Origin: Euborellia annulipes
Taxonomy: Eukaryota; Arthropoda; Insecta; Dermaptera; Anisolabididae
Direction: 5' to 3'
DNA length: 64,000 nucleotides
Assembly (NCBI GenBank): GCA_023213315.1
Contig: JAKCPI010006253.1
Span: forward strand, 1-64,000
Shown: positions 53,885-63,240 of the stretch, in pieces
Layout of the letters: each line of letters opens with the position of its first letter
Numbering within the stretch: position 1 is the stretch's first letter
Notes under the pieces: generated by a model
What the model was told of the DNA's origin: nothing
Database searches by the model: none
Seen by the model: only the letters and a program-made list of their open reading frames with translations
Made by a program: the position numbers and the translations under genes

Positions 53885-54925
53885 ATTACGCTTTTTTTTT
53901 TAAACACAAAAAAATCAATTAATATTAATTATTAATAATTTTGGATCTGAATCCTATCAAATATATGAATATATTTATTCTAAAGTTCGTAATATTGGGT
54001 TTTTAATGGATATAAAATGATTTTTTTGTGTTTAAGAAAAAAACAAACGTAATTTTGAAGTTTGAAATTGAAAAAGCTTCAATTTCCTCATAATAAAGGA
54101 GTACAAAAGAAGGATTTTTGGTGGACTACGTAAAAAGAAATACAAAATTCCCGAAACAGAAAAATCAATCGTTTCTCCAGTAAATCGTGGTGAAGTTAAT
54201 GACAGCAGATGCACGAAAGGAGAAAAATCCAATCTCTTCCTGTTGGGTCATTTATAATAAAAGTTGATATAATTAAAATAAAGTAAAAAGTATAAAACTT
54301 GTTCATACACGGATTGTAAAATTCCAAAATAATATTATCACCCAGAAGCAGAAAATTTAAATTTTGTTTTTTGATTATTGAATTGATTTCCAATGATGAT
54401 GAAGTTGTGTATGGCGCCTATGGCGCATTTCTGTGATTGTGTCTGTAAGAGAGATAGTTAAGCACGTGCCTCCGCAGCTGGCGCAGGTGGTTGTTGAGAT
54501 CTCCCGGTTGCCAGGTGCTTTCAGCCCGCATTCTCGGGGGATAACCTCGGATTAATCTCCCCTCCGGTTAACATCCAGGACCCACATCCTCCAAACACTC
54601 CACTCTCTTCTGAATTGTTATAGCCAATTAGATCTAATTTACGATATACATCTGGACAAAAATAATAAATGTTCGAAAAAAAAGAAGATAATATCAATTG
54701 TTATCTTAAAATTTGTTCGAATAAAGTGTAAGAGCAACGTGATAATATAATGCACTTTCCTTGCAGGTCTCCCAGCCAGTCATTAGTTTAATGTTAGTAG
54801 TGTTAATTACACAAAACGAAAATTCGGAAATGACTTTCCCAAGACTATCTCGTATACTCTACAAATGTGTGACTTTGTGATGCAAAAATTTTAGATCTGT
54901 TATTGTATTATGTTATTTATATGGA
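53885..54925. other. Unassigned; GC-rich block at 54405-54600
   Basis: The block (GTGCCTCCGCAGCTGGCGCA, GGTTGTTGAGATCTCCCGG, CATTCTCGGGGGATAACC) stands out from AT-rich flanks and may be an exon or regulatory DNA. No product is recognised. Other frames are AT noise. Confidence 0.25.
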
Positions 54926-55026
54926 TTTTTGTATATAACAAATGAAGTACGTGGATGTTGATTTACATACAAGGAAGGAAGCTGGAGCAGCCAAAAATTA
55001 AAGCCTCCGATTTTATTACAATTAAT

Positions 55027-55070
55027 GAGACGTTTCGAGAAAACTTTATTTTTTCATCATCAGTCTTTCC
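55027..55070 (-). ncRNA. Hammerhead-like motif, R9 left arm
   Basis: Minus strand: AAGA, CUGAUGA, U, stem II GAAAA/UUUUC region, GAAACGUCUC. Core intact, stem II AT-rich. Confidence 0.55.
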
Positions 55071-55304
55071 TACATAAGAAATACATAATATAACACATTA
55101 ATAGATAGAAAAATTTTAACAATATAAGATAATACTTACAAATTGTAACTGTCCCGGTGTTGTTAAAAGGGCACAATAGATTTATTATGTATTCTCTTTT
55201 TTGGTGAGTTATTCATTGACTTGTTCAGTGAGAATGTTAAAAATTGTTAAAAAAAATTTTCTATCAATTCAATATTAATGTTATATTATGTATTTCTTAT
55301 GTAG

Positions 55305-55348
55305 GAAAGACTGATGATGAGAATATAAAGATTTCTCGAAACGTCTCA
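55305..55348 (+). ncRNA. Hammerhead-like motif, R9 right arm
   Basis: AAGA, CUGAUGA, U, stem II GAGAA/UUCUC (5 perfect pairs), GAAACGUC, UC. GA/UC can pair in stem I. TAATAAAATC follows. Confidence 0.6.
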
Positions 55349-55569
55349 TTAATTGTAATAAAATCGGAGGCTTTAATTTTTGGCTGCTCCTGCTTCCTTC
55401 CTTGTATTTTTTTGTATATATGTATGTGAAAGGAATGACCGAGGGGTCAGCCCTAATAAAAAAAAAAAAAAAATTTAGATCTGTATCCAACTTGTAGAGT
55501 AAATACGTCTTTTACTTTTACCTAACAAGTTTTTTTCAAAAATTTGGAAATTTTTTGTTATATAAAAAC

Positions 55570-55901
55570 TAGGGTCCGACCGAAACAAGATTTTCAGCCG
55601 AAACCGAAACCGAATATTCGGCCTCAACCTTAGTTTCGGCCGAAACCGAAACTTGCATTTCCTATAAATTTTTTTTTTTATTTTACCTTTTTTTTCCCCT
55701 CATTTTATCTTTTTTTTTAGGGAGACTAATTTTTTTTCTCCCTCAAGTGCATATCATTTGACCTTTTTTTTTTTTTTTTTTTTTTTTGCATGCGAGTCTC
55801 ATCTTATCTTTTCAGACTCAGGTTTCGGCCGGCCGAAACCATGATTTTTGGCCGAAACTGGCCGAAACCATAACCGAAACCGAATATTCGGTCGGTTCCT
55901 A
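55570..55901. mobile_element. hAT-like MITE, copy 2, exact 8-bp TSD
   Basis: Termini TAGGGTCCGACCGAAAC and the inverse of TAGGAACCGACCGAATATT. ATAAAAAC flanks both sides (55562-55569 and 55902-55909). Inverted relative of 35533-35875. Confidence 0.85.
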
Positions 55902-55909
55902 ATAAAAAC

Positions 55910-56280
55910 ACTATTTTAAAAAGTTTTGGTATTCTTTCACGTTGTTGCCAAAACTGAAGTTTTTGTGAAAATCAACGAAGAAAAAGACCGTTCCCGATAG
56001 AACAGTTGTCGAAAGAAAAAACGTTAGACAGTATACAAGTAATTTGACAAAAAAAAATTACAAATTAACAAAAAAAACTTATTAAGTAAAGTACATACAG
56101 TATTTACTCTAAAAATTTATAGAGTTCTACAATTTTTGTGCAAGATACTTATTCCCAAATTTTATCCATTCAACTTTAAAAAGTCGAAAATCTCGATTGT
56201 AGAAATTTTTGATGATTACAATACTTTTTTGATGATTACAATACTTTTTGAGAAAAGTAGATTTATAGCTTGATGAAAGT
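55910..56280. other. Unassigned AT-rich DNA
   Basis: No gene; a short direct repeat TTTTTGATGATTACAATACT near 56206-56245. Confidence 0.3.
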
Positions 56281-56346
56281 TGATGAGTAGCAGGATGAAG
56301 AAAATAAAAGCAGCTAGCATTTATTTTATTTATTAAAGGCCCATTA

Positions 56347-56385
56347 GGCCAACGTTTAGGTCTCGGTGGAGACCATCTTCAGAGA
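56347..56385 (-). ncRNA. Hammerhead-like motif, R10 left arm
   Basis: Minus strand: CUGAAGA, U, stem II GGUCUC/GAGACC (6 perfect pairs), UAAACGUUGG. The GAAA box has become UAAA, so activity is doubtful. Confidence 0.5.
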
Positions 56386-56434
56386 TGGTCTTCTTGAGAT
56401 AAATATTACCTTTTCTCATATTGGTAGCCCATAA

Positions 56435-56473
56435 GCTCTGAAGATGGTCTCGACATAGATCGAAACGTGGACC
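56435..56473 (+). ncRNA. Hammerhead-like motif, R10 right arm
   Basis: CUGAAGA, U, imperfect stem II GGUCU/AGAUC, GAAACGUGG. The base after ACGU is G, which breaks the NUH cleavage rule; likely dead. Confidence 0.45.
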
Positions 56474-56753
56474 TTGAGTAAAAATAAAGAAGAAGAAGAG
56501 CCTTTGTGCCTTTGAAATATCAGGAATAAAACTCAATTGGGGAAAAATAAAAGAATCTTGTTTTTTGTTTTCCTTCCTACATCCTTGCCGAAAAGACAGC
56601 GTGGTGGCGGTTTTTAAAAAAAAAAAACTGCTTGTTATTTTCTTTTTCTTCATCCTGCTATTTATCTACAATACTTTTCTATTTCGTATACGAAAAAGTA
56701 AAACTAATGAAAGAAAATTGCAGCCGGTAATATTTTCGATATTATTATATGAA

Positions 56754-56990
56754 CAGGGGTGTAGTGGAGCGGGAACGCGTGGGAACGGCAATTAAAATTA
56801 TTTACGCTTTTTTTTAAATTAAGGTAATGATTTAAGATATGAGTAGTTCATAGTCTAGAATTGCACCATTTCACTATTAATTTTTCTAAAATTTTCCGGG
56901 GGAGAGCCCCCGGAAGCACCTCCCCCCGCCCCCCCCCTATTTAGCGTTCCCACACTGAAAATTTTGCCACTACACCACTGTATATGAAAT
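56754..56990. mobile_element. hAT MITE with exact 8-bp TSD
   Basis: Termini CAGGGGTGTAGTGG and the inverse of CAGTGGTGTAGTGG. TATATGAA flanks both sides exactly. Confidence 0.85.
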
Positions 56991-56999
56991 CAATACATG

Positions 57000-57330
57000 A
57001 CCAACTTTCAGATCCCTGAGTTCTATGCCACAAATTTAGGTGTAGAAAATTTCTCTCTAGGCCGGAAGAATTAAAAAAAAAAGTTAATAAATAAATTGCC
57101 AACAGGACGGATAGTAGCTATCATAGCTAAGGAAATTAAGAAATACAAATATAAAACATACTCATGTAAGCAGGTAGAAAACATCGCACAACACCTGCTA
57201 CTAAACTATATTCAAATTTGTAAATGAAGGATGGTTTTTGTCTTCCGAATTGTGATCTTAATAAATGTCTGGGTAATTAGATCTATCAAAAATAATTTTT
57301 ATTTCTACATTAATCATTTCTGAAAGTCGA
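57000..57330. other. Unassigned AT-rich DNA
   Basis: No gene recognised. Confidence 0.3.
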
Positions 57331-57334
57331 CTTC

Positions 57335-57590
57335 TTAAAAACTCTATAACTCGTGCTTTGGAGATACTCACAAGGAGAGTACACGGTTGACTCGTCACCG
57401 ATTTTGATCTCCTTTTATATGGTGAATCTATACTGAAAAATATTTGTATTCTGATCGAACTTTTCGTCTAATGCGCCCTGTAACAATTTTTTTTTCTCAT
57501 CTGAAATTTTAAAATCTGAAAAGGATTGTTATAAGGCTCAAAGAAAAGCATATCAACAACTAAAGCTAATAGCGTAACGGGTAGAGTAGA
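57335..57590 (+). repeat. Inverted-repeat arm of a 2-kb structure
   Basis: The sequence from ACTCGTGCTTTGGAGATACT through GATCTCCTTTTATATGG to TAGCGTAACGGGTAGAGTAG recurs inverted at 59040-59290. 57320-57370 also matches, inverted, the repeat-Z segment at 17880-17940. Confidence 0.7.
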
Positions 57591-58078
57591 GCCTTAGGGC
57601 CTGCCTGGGGAGATACCGCTCAGCGGAGACGGATTATCTCCATTATATTAGCAATAACAAAATTTATGATCTGGCCAAAATTAATAGGATCGACTGCTTC
57701 ATGATCAAGCTGATCCGAGATCACTATTTAAATGTGGTCGCTATTAAAGAGAACAGTTTGATACATGCATCCGTCTTTCCTAATGAACTATATTTCGAGA
57801 AAACACTAAATTCAGGTTACATACCACCAGAGGCATTCATTTTTTGGATGGCAGAGGCTACATCCAGGATGAAAACAATGTCCCAATACTTTACCATATA
57901 TTGAGACATAAGAAAGACAGAAAAATTGATTTTGAGCCCCACCTGCTTGGATCTGACCCAGATCGCAGATGGAGATTCAATCAAGGTATTGGGACATTGG
58001 ATAAGAAGAAATTAAAAAAAGAAAGGAAAAAAATACTGGTGGCTTGCAGAGGGGTAGTCAACCATTTCTTGTTATTGT
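57590..58078 (+). pseudogene. Unrecognised ORF with one frameshift
   Basis: Open from 57590. The first frame contains YDLAKINRIDCFMIKLIRDH, LNVVAIKENSLIHASVFPNE and LYFEKTLNSGYIPPEAFIF. At about 57846 (end of a T run) the reading passes to another frame: DGRGYIQDENNVPILYHILR, HKKDRKIDFEPHLLGSDPDR and a basic end DKKKLKKERKK, stop near 58078. The joined product would be about 160 residues. Codon composition is mixed and non-repetitive, unlike AT noise, so it was probably coding. It lies between the arms of an inverted repeat right after a tRNA-like head, and T/A-rich 3' sequence follows. I do not recognise the family; it may come from a mobile element or a captured gene. Confidence 0.5.
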
Positions 58079-58079
58079 A

Positions 58080-58540
58080 AATAAATATATGTAAGTAGTA
58101 ATAGAAAATAGTGTAGCATTAAGTAAAGTGTCAGCTGATGGGCAGGTAAAAACAAAAACAAAATCATCAGTGCAGTGCAGTGAAGTGTAGTTTAGTTTTT
58201 TAATCTTAAGTTTAGTTTTTTAAGTTTTTAGATCTTAGGTTTAGTTTTTTTTTTAAGTTAAAATTAAATAATTCCATTAAGTACCAGGTTCGAAAACCAT
58301 CGTCCCCTGGGAAAAATAAACAATCAAAAACAATATAAGAAAAAAAAAAAAATAATGTAAATAATGTAATATATATAAATTAAGAAATAAGAAAAAAAAA
58401 AGACTCTAAATATTTATGAGTATCCCTAAAGGGGATCAAATAAATAAAAAAAAACGAACATTCTATAGAATAATACATGTTTATTTGTAAAAAAAAATGT
58501 AAATAATTCATTCTGGTTTAATAAACATCTTCAATAATAA
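58080..58540 (+). other. Possible 3' UTR-like sequence after the ORF
   Basis: Repeated AGTTTAGTTTTTTAA units, CAGTGCAGTGCAGTGAAGTG, ACCATCGTCCCCTGGG, AAATAAACAATC and A runs. It may be the retroelement tail of the upstream ORF. Confidence 0.3.
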
Positions 58541-59098
58541 AACGGGTAGAGTAGAGGGTTAGTAATCCAGGGTTCCCAAGTTCAAAACTTGGGTTGTCAT
58601 TTTTTTTTTTTGTATTAATTATTGTATAAAAAATAAATATTATATTTATATTATAAAAATATTTTATTTATATTTGCGACATATTTATTACATATTACAT
58701 ATTTATACAGAAAACAATGAATATTATACAATGAATTAGATATCTAAACTAACTAACTAAACTGACACTTCCTGCTGACAGCAAATGTATTGGCGAATTA
58801 TTTCTTGTGATATTTCATAGAGAAAAACATTAATTTTCTATATATTACTGCCTTATTTTATATTTTAATTATTCATTTATATATCTAATTGATTGTATAA
58901 TATTCATTGTTTTCTGTATAAATATATAATAAATATGTCGCAAATATAAATAAAATATTTTTATAATATAAATATAATATTTATTTTTTATACAATAAAT
59001 AATACTAAAAAAAAAAAAAATGACAACCCAAGTTTTGAACTTGGGAACCCTGGATTTCTAACCCTCTCCTCTACCCGTTACGCTATTAGCTTTAGTTG
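58541..59098. mobile_element. tRNA-headed palindrome 2
   Basis: The left arm starts AACGGGTAGAGTAGAGGG (A-box-like) and CCCAAGTTCAAAACTTGGG (B-box-like), then T runs and ATATTTATATTATAAAAA. The right arm is the inverse, ending TACCCGTTACGC. The centre is near 58810. Confidence 0.6.
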
Positions 59099-59290
59099 TT
59101 GATATGCTTTTCTTTGAGCCTTATAACAATCCTTTTCAGATTTTAAAATTTCAGATGAGAAAAAAAAATTGTTACAGGGCGCATTGGACGAAAAGTTCGA
59201 TCAGGATACAAATATTTTTCAGTATAGATTCACCATATAAAAGGAGATCAAAATCGGTGACGAGTCAACCGTGTACTCTCCTTGTCAGTA
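59040..59290 (-). repeat. Inverted-repeat partner arm
   Basis: Inverse of 57335-57590: GTTGTTGATATGCTTTTC, AATTGTTACAGGGCGCAT, CCATATAAAAGGAGATC, TCGGTGACGAGTCAACCG. The two arms flank the unknown ORF and tRNA-headed palindrome 2. Confidence 0.7.
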
Positions 59291-59564
59291 AATATTAAAT
59301 ATATTTATTTATTTATAATATAAGATTTATTAAGTATTTAAACATTTTATTAAATACAACACACACAAATATTGTTTATAAAAGAATATTCTATCCAGAA
59401 AGTGCACGTGATATGGCACCGAACATTAAAATAAAATATGAAAGTTGAGTATCAAAATAAAACATTGAAATTGAGGAATGCCACATATCTTCACTAACCG
59501 ATCTTACAATTGTTAGACAGCGTGTTGATTGGTGTGTTATGTGTAGGTTTTAAAAGAGAGATGA

Positions 59565-59837
59565 GCCCCCCGGTCTGGTATAGTAGATAGCGTGCCTACC
59601 TCTTATACCAAAAGTCGCGGGTTCGGATCCCAGGCAGTCCGATGATTTTATTTAATCCATTTGGATACCAGATGGCTTAAATAGAAATGCCTGGACCCAC
59701 AATAGATATTTTCATGAAATAACGGTTATCGTCAGAATCTTATATGGCCTCAGCTGCCGAAAAGACTGTGTGAATGTGTGTGTGTGAGTGTGAATGAGAA
59801 AAAAGTGTGAATGTTTAAAAAATAAAAAAAAAAAAGA
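59565..59837 (+). mobile_element. tRNA-derived SINE, copy S13
   Basis: GGTCTGGTATAGTAGATAGC head, GGGTTCGGATCCC B box, full body with GATGGCTTAAATAGAAATGC, ACGGTTATCG, GTGTGTGTGAGTG tract and A tail. Full length. Confidence 0.8.
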
Positions 59838-59940
59838 TGAAAGTCAATCAATGAAAACGTTACAAATTATATTACCATCAGATACTAAGTATTGTAAGAA
59901 AAAAGTCGAAGTCGTCCAGTGAGAATCGATTCTAATCAAC

Positions 59941-61317
59941 TTTTTTTTTTTCATTTATTGGTTTTTTCGGCCCGCAGCCATACCACAGTTACATCCACAA
60001 AATACACAAATACAAAATACAATAAATACAAAATAACACAATACAAAATATACTCTCAAAAATGAAAAATTCCAAAGTAAACTAATATCAAACAACATGA
60101 TAAAGTCCAGAGTTATATGGCTATTTTTGTGTTGTGGAGGAATGTGGAGAAGATGCCTTCTATTGTTTCATCTATAGGGTTCTTCAGAAGTTGTGGGATC
60201 TCGGAATCTATGCTGAATGTCTTCCATATTTCTTCTGTATTATCATCGGATACTAACAAGGGGAGGGCACGACCTTGGCATTTCATTTTGGGATGAAACT
60301 TCGGGTGATGATTGTATACCGTTAGGGGGTTCACCCCTTGAAATAGTAACGCGCAACGCTCAATAGATACGGAGAAAATGACGTTTAAAAAATTCAAAGT
60401 TCGCTTATATACTAGTTAGGCTTTTTATATGACAATGGCGACAATAGTCTAGCAGGTAGCGTGTCTACCCACCAAACTGGCGCTTGGGGTTCGAATCTCG
60501 CCTCGACTTATTTTTTTTTTTTTATTAAATTATTTATTTTATTGTTTTTATAATTAAATAAATTGATTATTTAATATTATAGATTATTTATTAATAGAGA
60601 AATTTTTGTGAACGTAAATGATGTTTGTCTGTTTTCCAACTGATCTTTTAAAAAATAATTCATTGTTCTTGTAAAAATTATTCCGCTTTAATTAATTGTG
60701 CTAGATGCCGAAAAAATTTTTGTTTCAAATGTTTTTATGATGATTATCATTCAGTCTCACGTTTGTAATAAAAAAGTATAATGTTTAAATGCTTATAATG
60801 TAAAATCAAGAAATAAGATTGAAACTTTTTACTTATTAATAGCCTAAATTATAGTATTTTGAATAATAGTTTATTAAATAATAGTGTATTTATTTGGTAG
60901 TTATTTAAAATATTGCTATTGAATATAATTATGATTTAAAATTTAGTCTTTTTTTTGTTAGCAAAATAACACTATAGTTATTTATTAATAAATAATCTTT
61001 AATATTAAATAATAAATTTATTTAATTGTAAAAACAATAAAATAAATATTTTAATTAAAAAAAAAACAAGTCGTGCACGGGATTCGAACCCCAAGCGCCC
61101 ATTTGGTAGGTAGACACGCTACCTGCTAGACTATTGTCGCCATTGTCATATAAAAAGCCTAACTAGTATATAAGCGAACTTTGAATTTTTTAAACGTCAT
61201 TTTCTCCGTATCTATTGAGCGTTGCGCGTTACTATTTCAAGGGGTGAACCCCCTAACGGTATACAATCATCACCCGAAGTTTCATCCCAAAATGAAATGC
61301 CAAGGTCGTGCCCTCCT
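59941..61317 (-). mobile_element. Retroelement-like insert with tRNA-headed palindrome 3
   Basis: The plus-strand T run at 59941 followed by CATTTATTGGTTTTTTCGG reads as a minus-strand A-tail. 60260-60550 and 61040-61317 are inverted copies; each arm holds a tRNA-like head (TAGTCTAGCAGGTAGCGTG, GGGGTTCGAATCTCGCC). About 45-55 bases around TAAGTATTGTAAGAAAA and CGTCCAGTGAGAATCGA are duplicated at 59880-59940 and 61320-61370, an unusually long flank duplication. Confidence 0.5.
60113..60397 (-). pseudogene. Unrecognised ORF end, half in the palindrome arm
   Basis: The first 46 residues (MNFLNVIFSVSIERCALLFQ, then HHPKFHPKMKCQGRA) are in the palindrome arm and recur at 61181-61320 plus. The remainder (DDNTEEIWKTFSIDSEIPQL, DETIEGIFSTFLHNTK) is unique, acidic and looks coding, with a stop at 60113 before a UTR-like stretch and A-tail. 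It might be a retroelement protein terminus. The N-terminal part is probably not the true start. Confidence 0.35.
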
Positions 61318-61433
61318 TGTAAGTATTGTAAGAAAAGATTCGAAGTCGTCCAGTGAGAATCGAGAGTCTCAACTCGATTCTAAAAAGTCGATTATTTTCA
61401 GTAAAAGATCCATTCTTGACTAAAGTCAGAGTC

Positions 61434-63214
61434 CAGAGGCGTACCGAGGGAGTTGAGGGCCTGGGGCGGCACTAGAAGAGGGGGCCTTATATTGAATTTT
61501 TTTTTTTTTTTTGGGGGGGGGGCTGCTCATCTTTAAATATCCCTCTTCTCCATACATAAAAATATTTTTAAAATACCGTATATTCCTGAACCCCAAGGGT
61601 CCCGGGGCCTCTCGAAGAGAAATTTTCATTAAATTTTGTTTTTACTTGTGCCCTGAGGGCCCCGGGGCCTCAAAAAGAGAAATCTTCATTAAATTTTGTT
61701 TTTACTTGTGCCCTGAGGGCCCCGGGGCCTCAAAAAGAGAAATCTTCATTAAATTTTGTTTTTACTTGTGCCCTGAGGGCCCCGGGGCCTCAAAAAGAGA
61801 AATCTTCATTAAATTTTGATTTTTTAACTAAATTTTTCGGTTTTTACTTGTGCCCTGAGGGCCCCGGGGCCTCAAAAAGAGAAATCTTCATTAAATTTTG
61901 TTTTTGTGCCCTGAGGGCCCCGGGTCTTCTAAAGAGAAATTTTCATTAAATTTTGATTTTTTAACTAAATTTTTCGGTTTTTACTTGTGCCCTGAGGGCC
62001 CCGGGGCCTCAAAAAGAGAAATCTTCATTAAATTTTGTTTTTGTGCCCTGAGGGCCCCGGGTCTTCTAAAAGAGAAATTTTCATTAAATTTTGATTTTTT
62101 TAACTAAATTTTTCGGTTTTTACTTGTGCCCTGAGGGCCCCGGGGCCTCAAAAGAGAAATCTTCATTAAATTTTGTTTTTGTGCCCTGAGGGCCCCGGGT
62201 CTTCTAAAAGAGAAATCTTCATTAAATTTTGATTTTTTAACTAAATTTTTCGGTTTTTACTTGTGCCCTGAGGGCCCCGGGGCCTCTCAAAGAGAAATTT
62301 TCGTTAAATTTTGTTTTTGTGCCCTGAGGGCCCCGGGTCTTCTAAAAGAGAAATTTTCATTAAATTTTGATTTTTTAACTAAATTTTTCGGTTTTTACTT
62401 GTGCCCTGAGGGCCCCGGGGCCTCAAATAGAGAAATCTTCATTAAATTTTGTTTTTGTGCCCTGAGGGCCCCGGGTCTTCTAAAAGAGAAATTTTCATTA
62501 AATTTTGATTTTTTAACTAAATTTTTCGGTTTTTACTTGTGCCCTGAGGGCCCCGGGGCCTCAAAAAGAGAAATCTTCATTAAATTTTGATTTTTTTAAC
62601 TAAATTTTTCGGTTTTTACTTGTGCCCTGAGGGCCCCGGGGCATCAAAAAGAGAAATCTTCATTAAATTTTGTTTTTGTGCCCTGAGGGCCCCGGGTCTT
62701 CTAAAAGAGAAATTTTCATTAAATTTTGATTTTTTAACTAAATTTTTCGGTTTTTACTTGTGCCCTGAGGGCCCCGGAGCCTTTTAAAGAGAAATTTTCA
62801 TTAAATTTTGATTTTTTAACTAAATTTTTCGGTTTTTACTTGTGCCCTGAGGGCCCCGGAGCCTCTTAAAGAGAAATTTTCATTAAATTTTGATTTTTTA
62901 ACTAAATTTTTCGGTTTTTACTTGTGCCCTGAGGGCCCCGGGGCCTTTCAAAGAGAAATTTTCATTAAATTTTGATTTTTTAACTAAATTTTTCGGTTTT
63001 TATTTGTGCCCTGAGGGCCCCGGAGCCTCTTAAAGAGAAATTTTCATTAAATTTTGATTTTTTAACTAAATTTTTCGGTTTTTATTTTAGCCCTGAGGGC
63101 CCCGGGGCCTCTCAAAGAGAAATTTTCGTTAAATTTTTTTTTTTTATAAATATATGGGGGCCTATGCTCGCTCGGGGCCTGGGGCGGACCGCCCCCCCCC
63201 TCGGTACGCCACTG
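61434..63214. mobile_element. hAT element built around a minisatellite, 8-bp TSD
   Basis: Termini CAGAGGCGTACCGAGGG and the inverse of CAGTGGCGTACCGAGGG. The flanks TCAGAGTC and TCAGAATC differ at one base. Nearly the whole interior is the array at 61600-63140; no transposase. Confidence 0.85.
61600..63140 (+). repeat. Minisatellite of about 22 units in a hAT element
   Basis: The core CCCTGAGGGCCCCGGG is followed by a GCCTC-AAAAGAGAAAT block, CTTCATTAAATTTTG and a spacer. Three unit lengths are mixed: 60 bases (three in a row from 61651), about 55, and about 80-85 with an added TAACTAAATTTTTCGG spacer. The middle shows an alternating long/short higher-order pattern. The long frames over it (61511-61819, 62261-62590 and others) just translate the repeat (CPEGPGASKREIFIKF). 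Confidence 0.9.
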
Positions 63215-63240
63215 TCAGAATCCACTTTTCCATCCCTACT

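Larger units (their letters stand above)
54938..55408. mobile_element. Ribozyme palindrome R9 with 12-bp TSD (471 bp)
   Basis: Ends GGAAGGAAGCTGGAGCAGCC and inverse, two outward motifs. TTTTTGTATATA lies at 54926-54937 and 55409-55420. Frames 55244-55429 and 55281-55490 are arm translations. Confidence 0.75.
56285..56655. mobile_element. Ribozyme palindrome R10
   Basis: Ends TAGCAGGATGAAGAAAATAA and inverse (CTTCATCCTGCTA), motifs at 56347-56385 and 56435-56473. Target duplication unclear. Two frames (56333-56653 and 56565-56795) cross it and are not genes. Confidence 0.65.
59285..63240 (-). mobile_element. Repeat Z, copy 2, with three large insertions
   Basis: The reverse of copy 1: AATGCCACATATCTTCACTA, AACCGATCTT and TGTGTTATGTGTAGG at 59470-59550; GTCCAGTGAGAATCGATTC at 59912; GACTAAAGTCAGAGTC at 61418; end CTTTTCCATCCCTACT at 63228. 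Insertions: SINE S13 (59565-59837), retroelement or palindrome (59941-61317) and a hAT (61434-63214). Confidence 0.5.

Noticed and set aside
61511..62787. Long repeat-protein ORFs (CPEGPGASKREIFIKF units)
   Set aside because: They exist only because 60-base units keep frame. Frames break wherever unit length changes, and no start, promoter or conserved domain is present.
61600..63140. Regularly spaced direct repeats resembling a CRISPR array
   Set aside because: Spacers are not unique; they are part of the repeat unit. The array sits inside a hAT element in a eukaryotic genome. It is a minisatellite.
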